A stretch of DNA of 64,000 bases from Liolophura sinensis (Eukaryota; Mollusca; Polyplacophora; Chitonida; Chitonidae): assembly GCF_032854445.1 (NCBI RefSeq), contig NC_088298.1, positions 6,292,488-6,356,487 on the forward strand, read 5' to 3'. Shown piece after piece: positions 55,610-64,000 of the stretch (positions within the stretch are counted from its first letter, which is position 1; each line of letters opens with the position of its first letter). A model generated the notes under the pieces. It ran no database searches, was not told the origin of the DNA, and saw only the letters and a list, made by a program, of their open reading frames with translations. The position numbers were made by a program, and so were the translations under genes.

Positions 55610-56310
55610 AGACGTAGAGCATAGAAAGTAAAAACCAGAGTAGCGACGACAGTGTTATAGACCTACAGCATGGAGAGTAAAACCAGAGCAGCGACGACTG
55701 TGTGATAGACGTACAGCACTGAGCGTAAGACCAGAGTAGCGACGACAGTGTGATAGACGTACAGCATAGAGAGTAAAAACCAGAACAGCGACAACAGTGT
55801 GATAGAGGTAGAGCATAGATAGCAAAAACCAGAGCAGAGAAGACAATGTGACAGACGTACAGCATAGAGAGTAAAAACCAGAGCAGCGACGTTAGAGTGA
55901 TAGACGTACAGCATAGAGAGTAAAGCCAGAACAGCGACGACAGTGTGATAGACGTACAGCATAGAGAGTAAAAGCCAGAGCAGCGACGTCAGAGTGATAG
56001 ACGTACAGCATAGAGAGTAAAAACCAGAGCAGCGACGACAGACTGATAGACGTACAGCATAAAGAGTAAAAATCAGAGCAGCGACGTCAGATTCATAGAC
56101 GTACAGCATAGAGAGTAAAAACCAGAGCAGCGACGTCAGAGTCAAAGACCTACAGCATAGAGAGTAAAAACTAGAGCAGCGACGATAGAGTGATAGACGT
56201 ACAGCATAGAGAGAAAAACCAGAGCAGCGACGATAGAGTGATAGACGTAGAACGTAGAGAGTTAAAACCAGTGCAGCGACGACAGTGTAGTAGACGTAAA
56301 AAAAGCAGAA
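55610..56310 (-). repeat. 48/49-bp minisatellite, about 14 units
   Basis: Units AGTAAAAACCAGAGCAGCGA + CGACAG-GTGATAGACGTA + CAGCATAGAG, the same monomer as at 38966 with an extra A in many units. The array lies between the RT relic and the family G flank (GCAAATGGTCGCACGTAACC at 56335). Confidence 0.97.
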
Positions 56311-56470
56311 GAGCGATGACAGTATGATTTTTTAGCAAATGGTCGCACGTAACCGGTGAAACCGGTACGGCCGGTGAAACCGGTACGGCCTATTGTCAAT
56401 TTACCCCAGTCAGGATTTTATTCCAACTGTTCATGTAAATGTATAAATAGTAGCAATCTACATGCACTAT
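56311..56470 (+). repeat. Family G flank
   Basis: AGCAAATGGTCGCACGTAAC, a 19-bp duplication of CCGGTGAAACCGGTACGG, then AACTGTTCATGTAAATGTAT and AATAGTAGCAATCTACA, which match 9925-9945 and 18330. Confidence 0.6.
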
Positions 56471-56479
56471 GTCCTCAGA

Positions 56480-56790
56480 TTTCGAATTCTAAACTACAGT
56501 GTGGTCTTTTCGCGGAGAAGGTTGTGTGAGCTTTGTTGAAGCGTGGGGTTTGGCTTAATCGCATGACATGCTTGAGGTGCAATTATTGTACAGGAAGTAG
56601 TTCTCAAGTCGCTTGGGTTTTTTAAATAACTATGACGTCACTCAAGGCAATAAAGCCTTGTTTTTGAAAACATACTGATGAACTTTAGCATTTAGTATTC
56701 GAACAGCATTATGTTTGCAATATGATTAGTAAAGAGGAAAAACAACTAAAATGTGATGATAAAATATATGTGTAAAGCATTTATTTAAAG
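56480..56790 (-). mobile_element. Foldback-type element, partial diverged copy
   Basis: TTTTTTAAATAACTATGACG then TCACTCAAGGCAAT corresponds to 28572-28605 of the foldback element. Confidence 0.45.
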
Positions 56791-56883
56791 CTAATGTTCA
56801 CGAATGGTAAAACGAACTGTTCACAAGAGTCTATACGTGGGTTAACTGTTATTGTCATAGGCCAATATTCCTTCCACTATAAC

Positions 56884-56944
56884 TGAAACAAGTGAAATAT
56901 TCTTGAGAAGGGCGGAAAGCACCAATCTAACAAATAAATGAATC
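56884..56944 (+). mobile_element. SINE-A tail fragment
   Basis: CAAGTGAAATATTCTTGAGA...GCACCAATCTAACAAATAAA. Confidence 0.75.
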
Positions 56945-57525
56945 ATAGGCCAGTAATTAGAGACATTCGACTAAAGGGTTACTTTCACTGCGGTTGATTT
57001 CTACGCGACCGATATCGTGGCATATGGTAGCCGGTTATATGGTCATCATTGTTACAACCTTTCATCATAGTATAGCTCTACGGTTACAAGCGAATGGACT
57101 ATGACACAAAGCGATAACACGACGGCTATCGCCTGCTGTCATTCTCGTATCACAGAACTCTCGTTCTGTCATGGCCACGCTGTATGTGGCGTCAACTTTA
57201 TGTGGATTCTTAAAAACCTCCAAACGTCTTACTGAAGAATTAGACGCTCAAATACACGTACAGTATAAATGTAAGAGAAGTTAGACTGCGGTTCGCAGTT
57301 AGCAGTTAGCCATTCAATCGGGACAAGTCCTTATTTCTATAAATTATGTATTCGCTCCATTAATACCTTTCTAAATGGGTTAGAAGGAGACAGAATTGCT
57401 AAATGGACAGCGTACATAGGGTTTCCTGGTTTAATTCTCATAGCCTTTATCACTCTTAAACAAATTTTCCGTACCTAATATTTATCTCAAGTCCACTATA
57501 GCCAATAAGAAAAAAAAATATGGAA
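56945..57525. other. No recognisable feature
   Basis: No supported gene. Confidence 0.4.
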
Positions 57526-58060
57526 TCCCTCGTCGCCCCCTGGTTTTTGAATTAGGAATTGTTGACATAACGTAATGGCCCACATTAAGTGTCATTAATG
57601 TACATTAAGTGTCATTATTAATTAAGTATATTGTCGGCTTTTCAGACTGCTGTTCAGAGAAGAGCCCCCTGGTTTCAGAATCATGAATTTTATGCATCAC
57701 CTGATAGCCAGCATTAAGTGCAGCAATTATGGAGATATTGGCTAGACTGCTATTCCAGACTGCTATTCACAGAAACGCGTCAAAATCAGGAATTTGTGGC
57801 ATGACGTGATAGCCCGCATTATGTGTCATTAATGTACCAAGTGTGATGTCTGTAGTCGCAGTATTTATGGAGATATGGGCCAGACTGCTTTTCAGGCTGT
57901 TATTCACAGAAGCGCCCCCTGGTGTCAGAATTGATAATCATTGGCATGAGGTAATAGTCCGCAAAGAATGTTACTTTTGTACCAAGTGTGATGTCTGTAG
58001 GCGCAGTATTTATGGAGATATGGGCTAGAAAGCTATTCAGACTGCTATACAATTCTGCAG
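57526..58060 (+). repeat. Tandem repeat, about 130-140 bp, 4 diverged units
   Basis: Each unit contains GCCCCCTGGT (or a decayed form), AGTGTCATTAATGTAC-like sequence and ATTTATGGAGATATGGGC; CCAAGTGTGATGTCTGTAG occurs twice (57837 and 57981). The last two units are most alike. Confidence 0.8.
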
Positions 58061-58082
58061 AAGTGTACTTCAAAAACTGAAC

Positions 58083-58130
58083 ATATTAGTTGACGGCTGG
58101 CATACGAATGTCTGTTTCGACACATAGATT
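58083..58130 (+). repeat. Family B 3' part
   Basis: AGTTGACGGCTGGCATACGA then ATGTCTGTTTCGACACATAG. Confidence 0.7.
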
Positions 58131-58496
58131 ATACTCCATAATCGGGTGTATGATTCTTCCTCTGGGGCATGTTTCACAAAATTTCGGTTGTCGTCAATGG
58201 TCTGATTGTCGGAGAGAGTCATTTAGGCAGGCTTCGAAAAAAAAATGTGAAAGCGAAAGAATAGAAACTGGTGCGTTTTGGTAGATTCCAACTTTCCTGC
58301 ACAAAAGGGTCCCAAAACACTTCAAATAGTGTCACTGAGCCCTGTCTTTTCAAAAGTTAAACGATGCAATGCATCATTCATCGGTTAGTGTCTTTCCGAG
58401 AATGAGAATTACAGAAATACGCTGAAGTGTTTCCATGGACGCCGCGCCAGTTTTATAAAGCACGTGTTAACGCGGGACGAGTCCTATTTATAACAG

Positions 58497-58884
58497 AACA
58501 TGCGATGACTGGTTACTGGTATGGACTAACAGTCTAGTAACGGGCGATGATTGGTTGCTTTTATGGATTGACGGTCTAGTAACGGGCGATGATTGGTTGC
58601 TGGTATGGGTTGACGGTATAGTAACCGACGAAGACTGGCTGCTGGTATGGACTGACGGTCTAGTAACGGGCGATGATTGGTTGCTTGTACGGATTGACAT
58701 TGTATTAACGGGCGATGATTGGTTGATGGTATGGGTTAACGGTGTAGTAACGGGCGATGATTGGTTGCTGTTATGGACTGACGCTGTAGGAACGGGCGAT
58801 GATTGGCTGCTGATATGGATTGACGTTGTAGTAACGGGCGATGATTGGTTGCTGGTATGGATTGACAAGGTTGTCCACGAATAA
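58497..58884 (+). repeat. 42-bp minisatellite, about 9 units
   Basis: AACGGGCGATGATTGGTTGC starts at 58539, 58581 and every 42 bases. Since 42 is 14 codons, both strands are open throughout: plus repeats LVTGDDWLLVWIDG-like 14-mers and minus repeats Ser/Thr/Pro-rich 14-mers for 126 codons. Start context and splice signals are lacking, and the array ends 60 bp before a Tc1-like element. Confidence 0.97.
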
Positions 58885-58946
58885 GACGTGGAAATACTGT
58901 AAGGAATGAGTCAAGCAATCGCTTGAAGTAACGCAAAAGCTATATA

Positions 58947-58975
58947 CACTGTTGCCCAAAATGATGGAATAAAAT
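58947..58975 (+). repeat. Terminal inverted repeat of the Tc1-like element (left)
   Basis: 29 bases, one mismatch to the reverse complement of 60565-60593. Confidence 0.92.
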
Positions 58976-58977
58976 AT

Positions 58978-59040
58978 TTTGTACCAGATTTTTCCAAATT
59001 TGCACCAGGTTTTTCCAAATTTGCACCAGATTTTCCCCAA
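58978..59040. repeat. 21-bp triplication inside the Tc1-like element
   Basis: GTACCAGATTTTTCCAAATT-type unit three times, the last one decayed, next to the left inverted repeat. Confidence 0.85.
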
Positions 59041-59279
59041 AATTTTGGGCTACCAAGAAAATTCTAGACAGAGTTACCATCTTCGGTTAAAGGTGGAACC
59101 ATTTGCAATGTTCAAACGTCCAGAGAATGCAAAATGGTAAAAGGAATACAAAAACAAGAAGATTTAGCTTCAATTGTTGAGATTTAATGTGACCATAAGA
59201 TTCAAATGAAAACAGATGAATCGATGAACTTGACAAATGGGAATGCACAAATAAAGTCTCAGCAACAGATTAAAAGTCT

Positions 59280-60331
59280 CTAGTAACGTGTGTGACCAGC
59301 TCTGGCACGAATGAGGGCAAGGAGACGCCGCGGCATGCTATCAACGAGGTTGTTGATGACGTCAGCGTGCATAGCGTCCCACTCTTCCCTCAGAGCCTGT
59401 GCCAATTCTTGCAGGGTTTGAGGTTCATTGTCCCGGTTCTTGATCGTACGGCCAAAGACACCCCAGGCATGCTCGATGGGGTTCATGTCAGGCGAACAAG
59501 CTGGCCATGGGAGCTGCTCCACACCCTCATCCTAAAGAAATTGTCTGACGACGTTGGCCCTGTGTGGCCTGGCGTTGTCGTCTTGAAGCCGAAAGTTGTT
59601 GCCGTAGACTTATCTTGCATGTGGCAAGCAGTGTTCCTGTAAAATATTTAGATACACGGCGGCGTTGACGTTTCCTTCCGTCACGAAAAGCTCTGTTTTG
59701 CCACCATGATCAATGACACCACACACCATCACTGAACCGCCACCACCTTGACGGGACTCCCGGACTCATCCATCATGGAGGTTCTCGCCACGCAATCTCC
59801 GAACCCTTTGTCGTCCATCTTGTCGGTCAAGGATGTATCTGCTTTAGTCAGTGAAGACGACGTGACGCCAATGGCCGACCTGTAACGCCCGATGCCCCCT
59901 AGGAGTCGCGCAACACGATGCGGAGCAGTCAGATGTGGACATGTGACCATCCGTCTTGCTCGATGCCCCGAATCAATAAATCGTCGATTCACGGTTTGGC
60001 GTGAAACACGAACCTCATAGTGTTGCCTCCACAAGAGACGGAGACGGCTGGCTGGCATTCTGCGGTTTGGTCGACACAGGTGTATCAGTCTCCTATCCTG
60101 TCGTCTTCTGGTCGAACGTGGACGCCCTGTTGACTTTCCTGGCGTTAACTGATGTACCTCTCTCACGCGTTTCAGAATCTTAGAGACCGCACTTTGTGAT
60201 ATCCCTGCGAAAGTGGCGATATCGGCCTTTTTAAACCCTTCCACTCTTAGGGCAACCACCCTCCGACGAATCGCTAGTGGCGTAGGAGTAGCCATGACAC
60301 TGTGAACTTCTATGCCAAAATTTGCGTCCAT
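59280..60331 (-). pseudogene. Tc1-like transposase, DD34E type, broken
   Basis: Reading on minus from 60331 (or the second ATG at 60295, MATPTPLAIRRRVVAL), residues form the N-terminal paired-like helix-turn-helix (FAGISQSAVSKILKRV), the GRPR linker (STGRPRSTRRR) and a second HTH (RVSRQTVNRRF). The catalytic domain follows in another frame: FTD (first Asp), DDNARPH (second Asp) and SPDMNPIEHAW, with 34 residues between the second Asp and the Glu. It ends with a TAA/TAG at 59280. Usual length is about 340 residues, which fits. A frame change lies near 59900 and in-frame stops follow the first Asp (near 59848), near 59610 and near 59535, so no active protein is made. Confidence 0.85.
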
Positions 60332-60564
60332 GAAATCAGGGATGGCCTAAACAGAAGGCTTGTTTATATAGAGGTGCAACCGGAGAGAAAGTACGAAACT
60401 TAAATTGTGTCGCTTTACATAGCTCCCAACCGAAAGCCCTTCCACGTTACTAAAGTTTTGGATTCCACTTACATAAAAGGTCCTTCTCATAATAGTTAGG
60501 AAGAACCAAGTGTATTGCAGTGAGGACCAAATACTAGTATTTTCCAGAAGTGTAATCTGAATTT

Positions 60565-60593
60565 ATTTTATTCCAACATTTTGGGCAACAGTG
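60565..60593 (-). repeat. Terminal inverted repeat of the Tc1-like element (right)
   Basis: Partner of 58947-58975. Confidence 0.92.
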
Positions 60594-60595
60594 TA

Positions 60596-61610
60596 TAACC
60601 TGTCGGTGGAAACACAGCTTTTAAAAATTATGGCTAGAACTAAACCTTGTTATCTTCACGAAGAAAAAAACAGAATGCGGAAGAGAAAAGGTGCCAGAAA
60701 ACAGTGAATTATATTCAAGTAACTAAACATATTTAACGCTACAGCTCCGAGAAGGGTTAGGTGAATTATATTTGTCTTTATGTGGTACTACAATACTCAG
60801 GCGGTATCTTCACCCAATTGTACTTTGTCCTAAACTCACTCATGTAAAAGAACTTACTCCCAACTTCAGGTCACTACACATGTACGTATGTTTATGTTTC
60901 AACGTCGCCCACTACTGAAGTATCATGGCGAAGACACCAGGCATGACACCCAGTCGCATTATAATGACACCGAGCCGCTTTCCTTGCTTTAATCTCTCAA
61001 TTCTGAGCTCTAACCAAGTACCACTTTTAATGTCTGTGGATTGGCCCTGGGTTCACTACTTCGAGAGGGACGCTCTAAACATTAGGTCACCGGTGAGTCA
61101 TTGTGCATGAAAAAGGCGCCTGTTGCATGTAAACAATTATTTGTATCAAATGAACAGGCTATGGGTACCCTTTATCCCCGCGGATACTCGACAATATATA
61201 CGCTACGTGATTCCAACTCTTGGTATTCCAATCACAGACGACTAAATCAGATGACAAATTTATTATGAGATATATAACACTGACCTCGGCAGTCTCCATT
61301 CAAACTGATTGCTTATTGAAGTGTATTTGCGGAATATTGTCTTGTCATTTAGCTGAGCTCTCTCTACGGAAAACAATGCCAGAGGCGTCATGGTCAGCGT
61401 GAAAGGTAACCTGCAGGCGAATATTACGAAACAGAACGCTAAGTATTTATTCGTGAACTCCTACCGTTTTGCTGAAGGCAATATAGAGAAACGAAGCGCT
61501 TGATTGCGGTTGATTATTAATTCTCATTTAGATACTCTGCATGAGATGTGCATGAAAGTATATTCCATCCGCAGACTGCGCGCGTGTTCTACCCGGATTC
61601 CTCTGCCGGA
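60596..61610. other. No recognisable feature
   Basis: Two 60-codon plus frames without motifs. Confidence 0.4.
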
Positions 61611-61684
61611 TTCCCGGCAGTCGTCGTACAAGTGAAACATTCTTGAATACGGCGTAAAACACCACTCAAATAAATCAAATAAAG
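61611..61684 (+). mobile_element. SINE-A tail fragment
   Basis: GGCAGTCGTCGTACAAGTGA ... CGTAAAACACCACTCAAATA. Confidence 0.85.
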
Positions 61685-62904
61685 CACCAGGAAGCAAAAA
61701 GAGAAACGGTCAAGTAGTATAAATTTGGATTCATTTCATTTATTTATTTCATTAGTGTTTCAAATATTTAGAAGAAAACTCTTGGCTACTTCCGGGCATA
61801 CTGCTGTGTTTCTCACCAAGAAGCTCATTACTTAGTGAGACAGTTTATTACAGTAAATGCGAAAGAGTTTAAATTTTAGAAGGAGGCGCCGCATGGGAAT
61901 GGTTTTAAAACTTAAGCTGATAAATCAGTTAAATAGTCTTTTTAAGACGTATAGTGATTTTTGTATCTAGGATTTGTTGTTCAGTTTAGTAAAGAAAATG
62001 TAAAAGGGCTTAAACGAACATCAAAGGTTATATGATATGATATTGTTTGTCTCTAATATGGTACCTATCTTATTATATATTCATAGACACGAAAACTGAG
62101 AAAATGGATCACAGCTCAAACCCTCTTTTCCTTCGCCTCTGTTTTCAGCAACAACAATACTACTTGGAAACCAGCTTCTCACTCAAATCCGGTGGCAGAC
62201 CATAATGGTCATTTCAACAAAAATTGCTTTTTGCAAATTTTCTTTCCCAAGTTTCCTGTCATAACATAGTCTCGTACGAAATTTCATTCTATGTGTTTAT
62301 TCTTGTCTTGTTTATTTATTGTTTATTTATTACACATTTGTAATAAATGTGACTGACAGGTGGGGCAAACCTCCTACGATAACTCCCTACGTCGAAATGG
62401 AGTCGCGCGTGTGGGTTGAGCAAAACGGGTGACAAATATGTTTTGCGCAGTCAATCAATCACTAGAAAGTCCACCATCCATTTCTAATCACTCTGCTTTT
62501 CATGAACACACTCGTCCATGGATATGCATGAGAAAGGCAGCTCAGTCAGTGAATTGTGTAGATCCAAACTTTAAAGAATCAATCAATAAAACACAAACAT
62601 ACATGTAATCAGCTGACTAAGCTCAACTGACTGCCAAAGAATTTGTTCCGATCAGTTGTTTACCCTAGAATTAAGGAGAATCTCAGTTTTACTCTTAGCT
62701 AAAAGTCCTCATGGACGATGTGTTTGGTTTAAACCATAGACTGGACAAAAGAATGAAAACCAACCACTGAAAGGACTTTTCTGTTCTTTTAGCAGACAGG
62801 TCAGGGTTTTGAGCACCTGCTCCAGTGAAAGTCGTCAACACGTCTGCTCTATCTAGTCATTGGTGATTGGCTTTCAGTCAAAGGCCATTGATTTTATCCC
62901 AAAT
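61685..62904. other. No recognisable feature
   Basis: AT-rich sequence with TTTA stretches near 61735 and 62308; no gene. Confidence 0.4.
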
Positions 62905-63075
62905 TAACCAAAGCTCAGTTTACACTCGCCGCCATGGCGCCTAGACTTTATGAAACGGCCTAACAGATTCGTAGAAAACCGGAGCTATCTTTGTTAGACA
63001 GTTACACGTACAATCTGGACAATCTTTTTACAATCTTTTTATTACCTTGAGAGAATAGTGACAAAGAAAAATGAG
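62905..63075 (+). repeat. Dispersed segment E, copy 4
   Basis: CAGTTTACACTCGCCGCCAT, GGCGCCTAGACTTTATGAAA and TAGTGACAAAGAAAAATG. Confidence 0.6.
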
Positions 63076-63104
63076 GCTCTCACAAGATTTACTTGTGTAC
63101 TGGC

Positions 63105-63250
63105 CACGATAATGGTTGGCCGTGAAGATTGGATTCATCTCCAATGCGTCGTCACCATTCACCATCGTCAAATTTGGAGCTCAAAGCGTTTTATCAAGCG
63201 TCCAGTGACCACAGAGCTCCGGTCAGAAATAAATAATATCTCCAGACTTG
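63105..63250 (+). repeat. Dispersed segment C, short copy
   Basis: ATAATGGTTGGCCGTGAAGA then TTGGATTCAT matches the core of C (TGGTCATTCGTGAAGATTGG). Confidence 0.4.
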
Positions 63251-63504
63251 ATCACCCTTGGATACGGAGGGTGCTGTGACTGTTGTTAGGGTGCTACCTA
63301 ACTGATATCCGTCTTTTAAAAAATATATATTTACCAATTATGCACTGGAACTGCTGTCATAAAACAGCTTGCAATCAAAAGCGCAACTGAGATGCATATT
63401 TTATTTTCAAAAATTTATGCTCTAGCATCGTACACGATGTGATCACTGATTTCCCTCAGTCGCCTAGAACATACCTTGAGTCTTTCCACAATCACTGGTA
63501 ACTG

Positions 63505-63690
63505 TTGTCCGCTTCTCTTTTTATGATTCCTTCCTATCTTCGTACTTACTTTACATATTTTCTTAGTTCTTAGGTAATTTATATTAAACAGTGTTTTGGG
63601 AATTGGCCTTGTGATTATTGATCCCGAAAGTCCTTATTGGCTGTCGGCTGGTACACGAATGTCTGTTTCGAGGCACAGATTAACATTTGC
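63505..63690 (+). repeat. Family B, longer copy
   Basis: GCTTCTCTTTTTATGATTCC, TTTTCTTAGTTCTTAGGTAA, GTTTTGGGAATTGGCCTTGT and ACGAATGTCTGTTTCGAGGC. Confidence 0.8.
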
Positions 63691-63906
63691 TGGATGCAAA
63701 TCACTGTACGCCATGTTCATTTGTTCCCTTTGTTTGTTTGGACGTACTTTTGACATTTTTTTGAAAATTAGATTATGTATTTCTGTAATATTTGTCCTTC
63801 ACTTAACGAGGCCCCAGAGTGCAAAGCTATATCGACTCCTTTTTTTTCAGCAATAACTGGTGTATTCATTTCCTGGTGCCATTTGTTCAAAATTTTATTA
63901 GCAGTT

Positions 63907-64000
63907 TAATTTATTTATTTATTTGATTGGTGTTTTACGCCGTTCTCAGGAATATTTCACTTATACGACGGCGGCCAGCATTATGGTGAGAGGAAATCGG
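63907..64000 (-). mobile_element. SINE-A, cut by the window end
   Basis: TTATTTGATTGGTGTTTTAC to GCATTATGGTGAGAGGAAAT; well preserved, head outside the window. Confidence 0.9.

Larger units (their letters stand above)
58947..60593 (-). mobile_element. Tc1-like (Tc1/mariner) DNA transposon, complete but inactivated
   Basis: The 1647-bp element has inverted ends that match at 28 of 29 bases (CACTGTTGCCCAAAATG at 58947; reverse complement of CATTTTGGGCAACAGTG ending at 60593). It is flanked by the TA duplication expected for Tc1/mariner (58945-58946, 60594-60595). It contains a single transposase gene on minus (59280-60331) and, in the 58978-59040 end, three copies of a ~21-base ACCAGATTTTTCCAAATTTG repeat. 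Ends are well kept although the gene is broken, so it could still be moved by a related transposase. Confidence 0.92.

Noticed and set aside
59001-59080. Lys/Trp/Phe repeat peptide on minus
   Set aside because: Arises from the 21-bp triplication inside the Tc1-like element.

Overview
The window is non-coding, repeat-dense nuclear DNA from an animal, most likely a mollusc. The case for a mollusc is a tRNA-derived SINE whose 3' end reads '...TATAAGTGAAATATTCTTG...CGTAAAACACCAATCAAATAAATAA'-type (described here in pieces) and a second SINE ending in a short A-rich stretch plus CACTCACTC. I associate both endings with lophotrochozoan, mainly molluscan, genomes. This is recognition from memory, not a search. 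There is no bacterial gene organisation, and no host gene can be named. The longest open frames lie in tandem repeats or decayed transposable elements.

Layout. 0-2.5 kb: pieces of a dispersed family (called R here) in which a 66-bp segment has been amplified about 23 times. 2.6-6 kb: SINEs and a solo LTR (3961-4747) with a 4-bp target-site duplication. 7-19 kb: fragments of a retroelement family (G/RT) and scattered short repeats. 20.3-24.3 kb: two Penelope-like element (PLE) remnants. One is a very short 3' end with a 13-bp target-site duplication and 39-bp inverted ends; the other is a decayed reverse transcriptase. 22-34 kb: diverged segments (F, C, D, E) recurring in the same order, with an 801-bp foldback element at 28.0-28.8 kb. 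35-39.9 kb: a 71-bp array, nested SINEs, a MITE and a retroelement fragment split by a 48-bp array. 41.1-41.9 kb: a second solo LTR of the same family. 44.6-46.6 kb: family R again, now with a different 76-bp segment amplified. 49-51 kb: several minisatellites. 52.8-53.5 kb: possible exons of an unidentified gene. 54.2-56.8 kb: reverse-transcriptase remnant plus a 48/49-bp array. 57.5-60.6 kb: a ~130-bp array, a 42-bp array and a complete but inactivated Tc1-like DNA transposon (58947-60593). 60.6-64 kb: mostly unassigned, with repeat fragments.

The most interesting theme is that minisatellites here are not random. At least two dispersed element families carry an internal segment that is single-copy in some copies and expanded in others, and one family has expanded two different segments at two loci. 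All similarity statements come from reading the sequence by eye; no alignment or database search was run.
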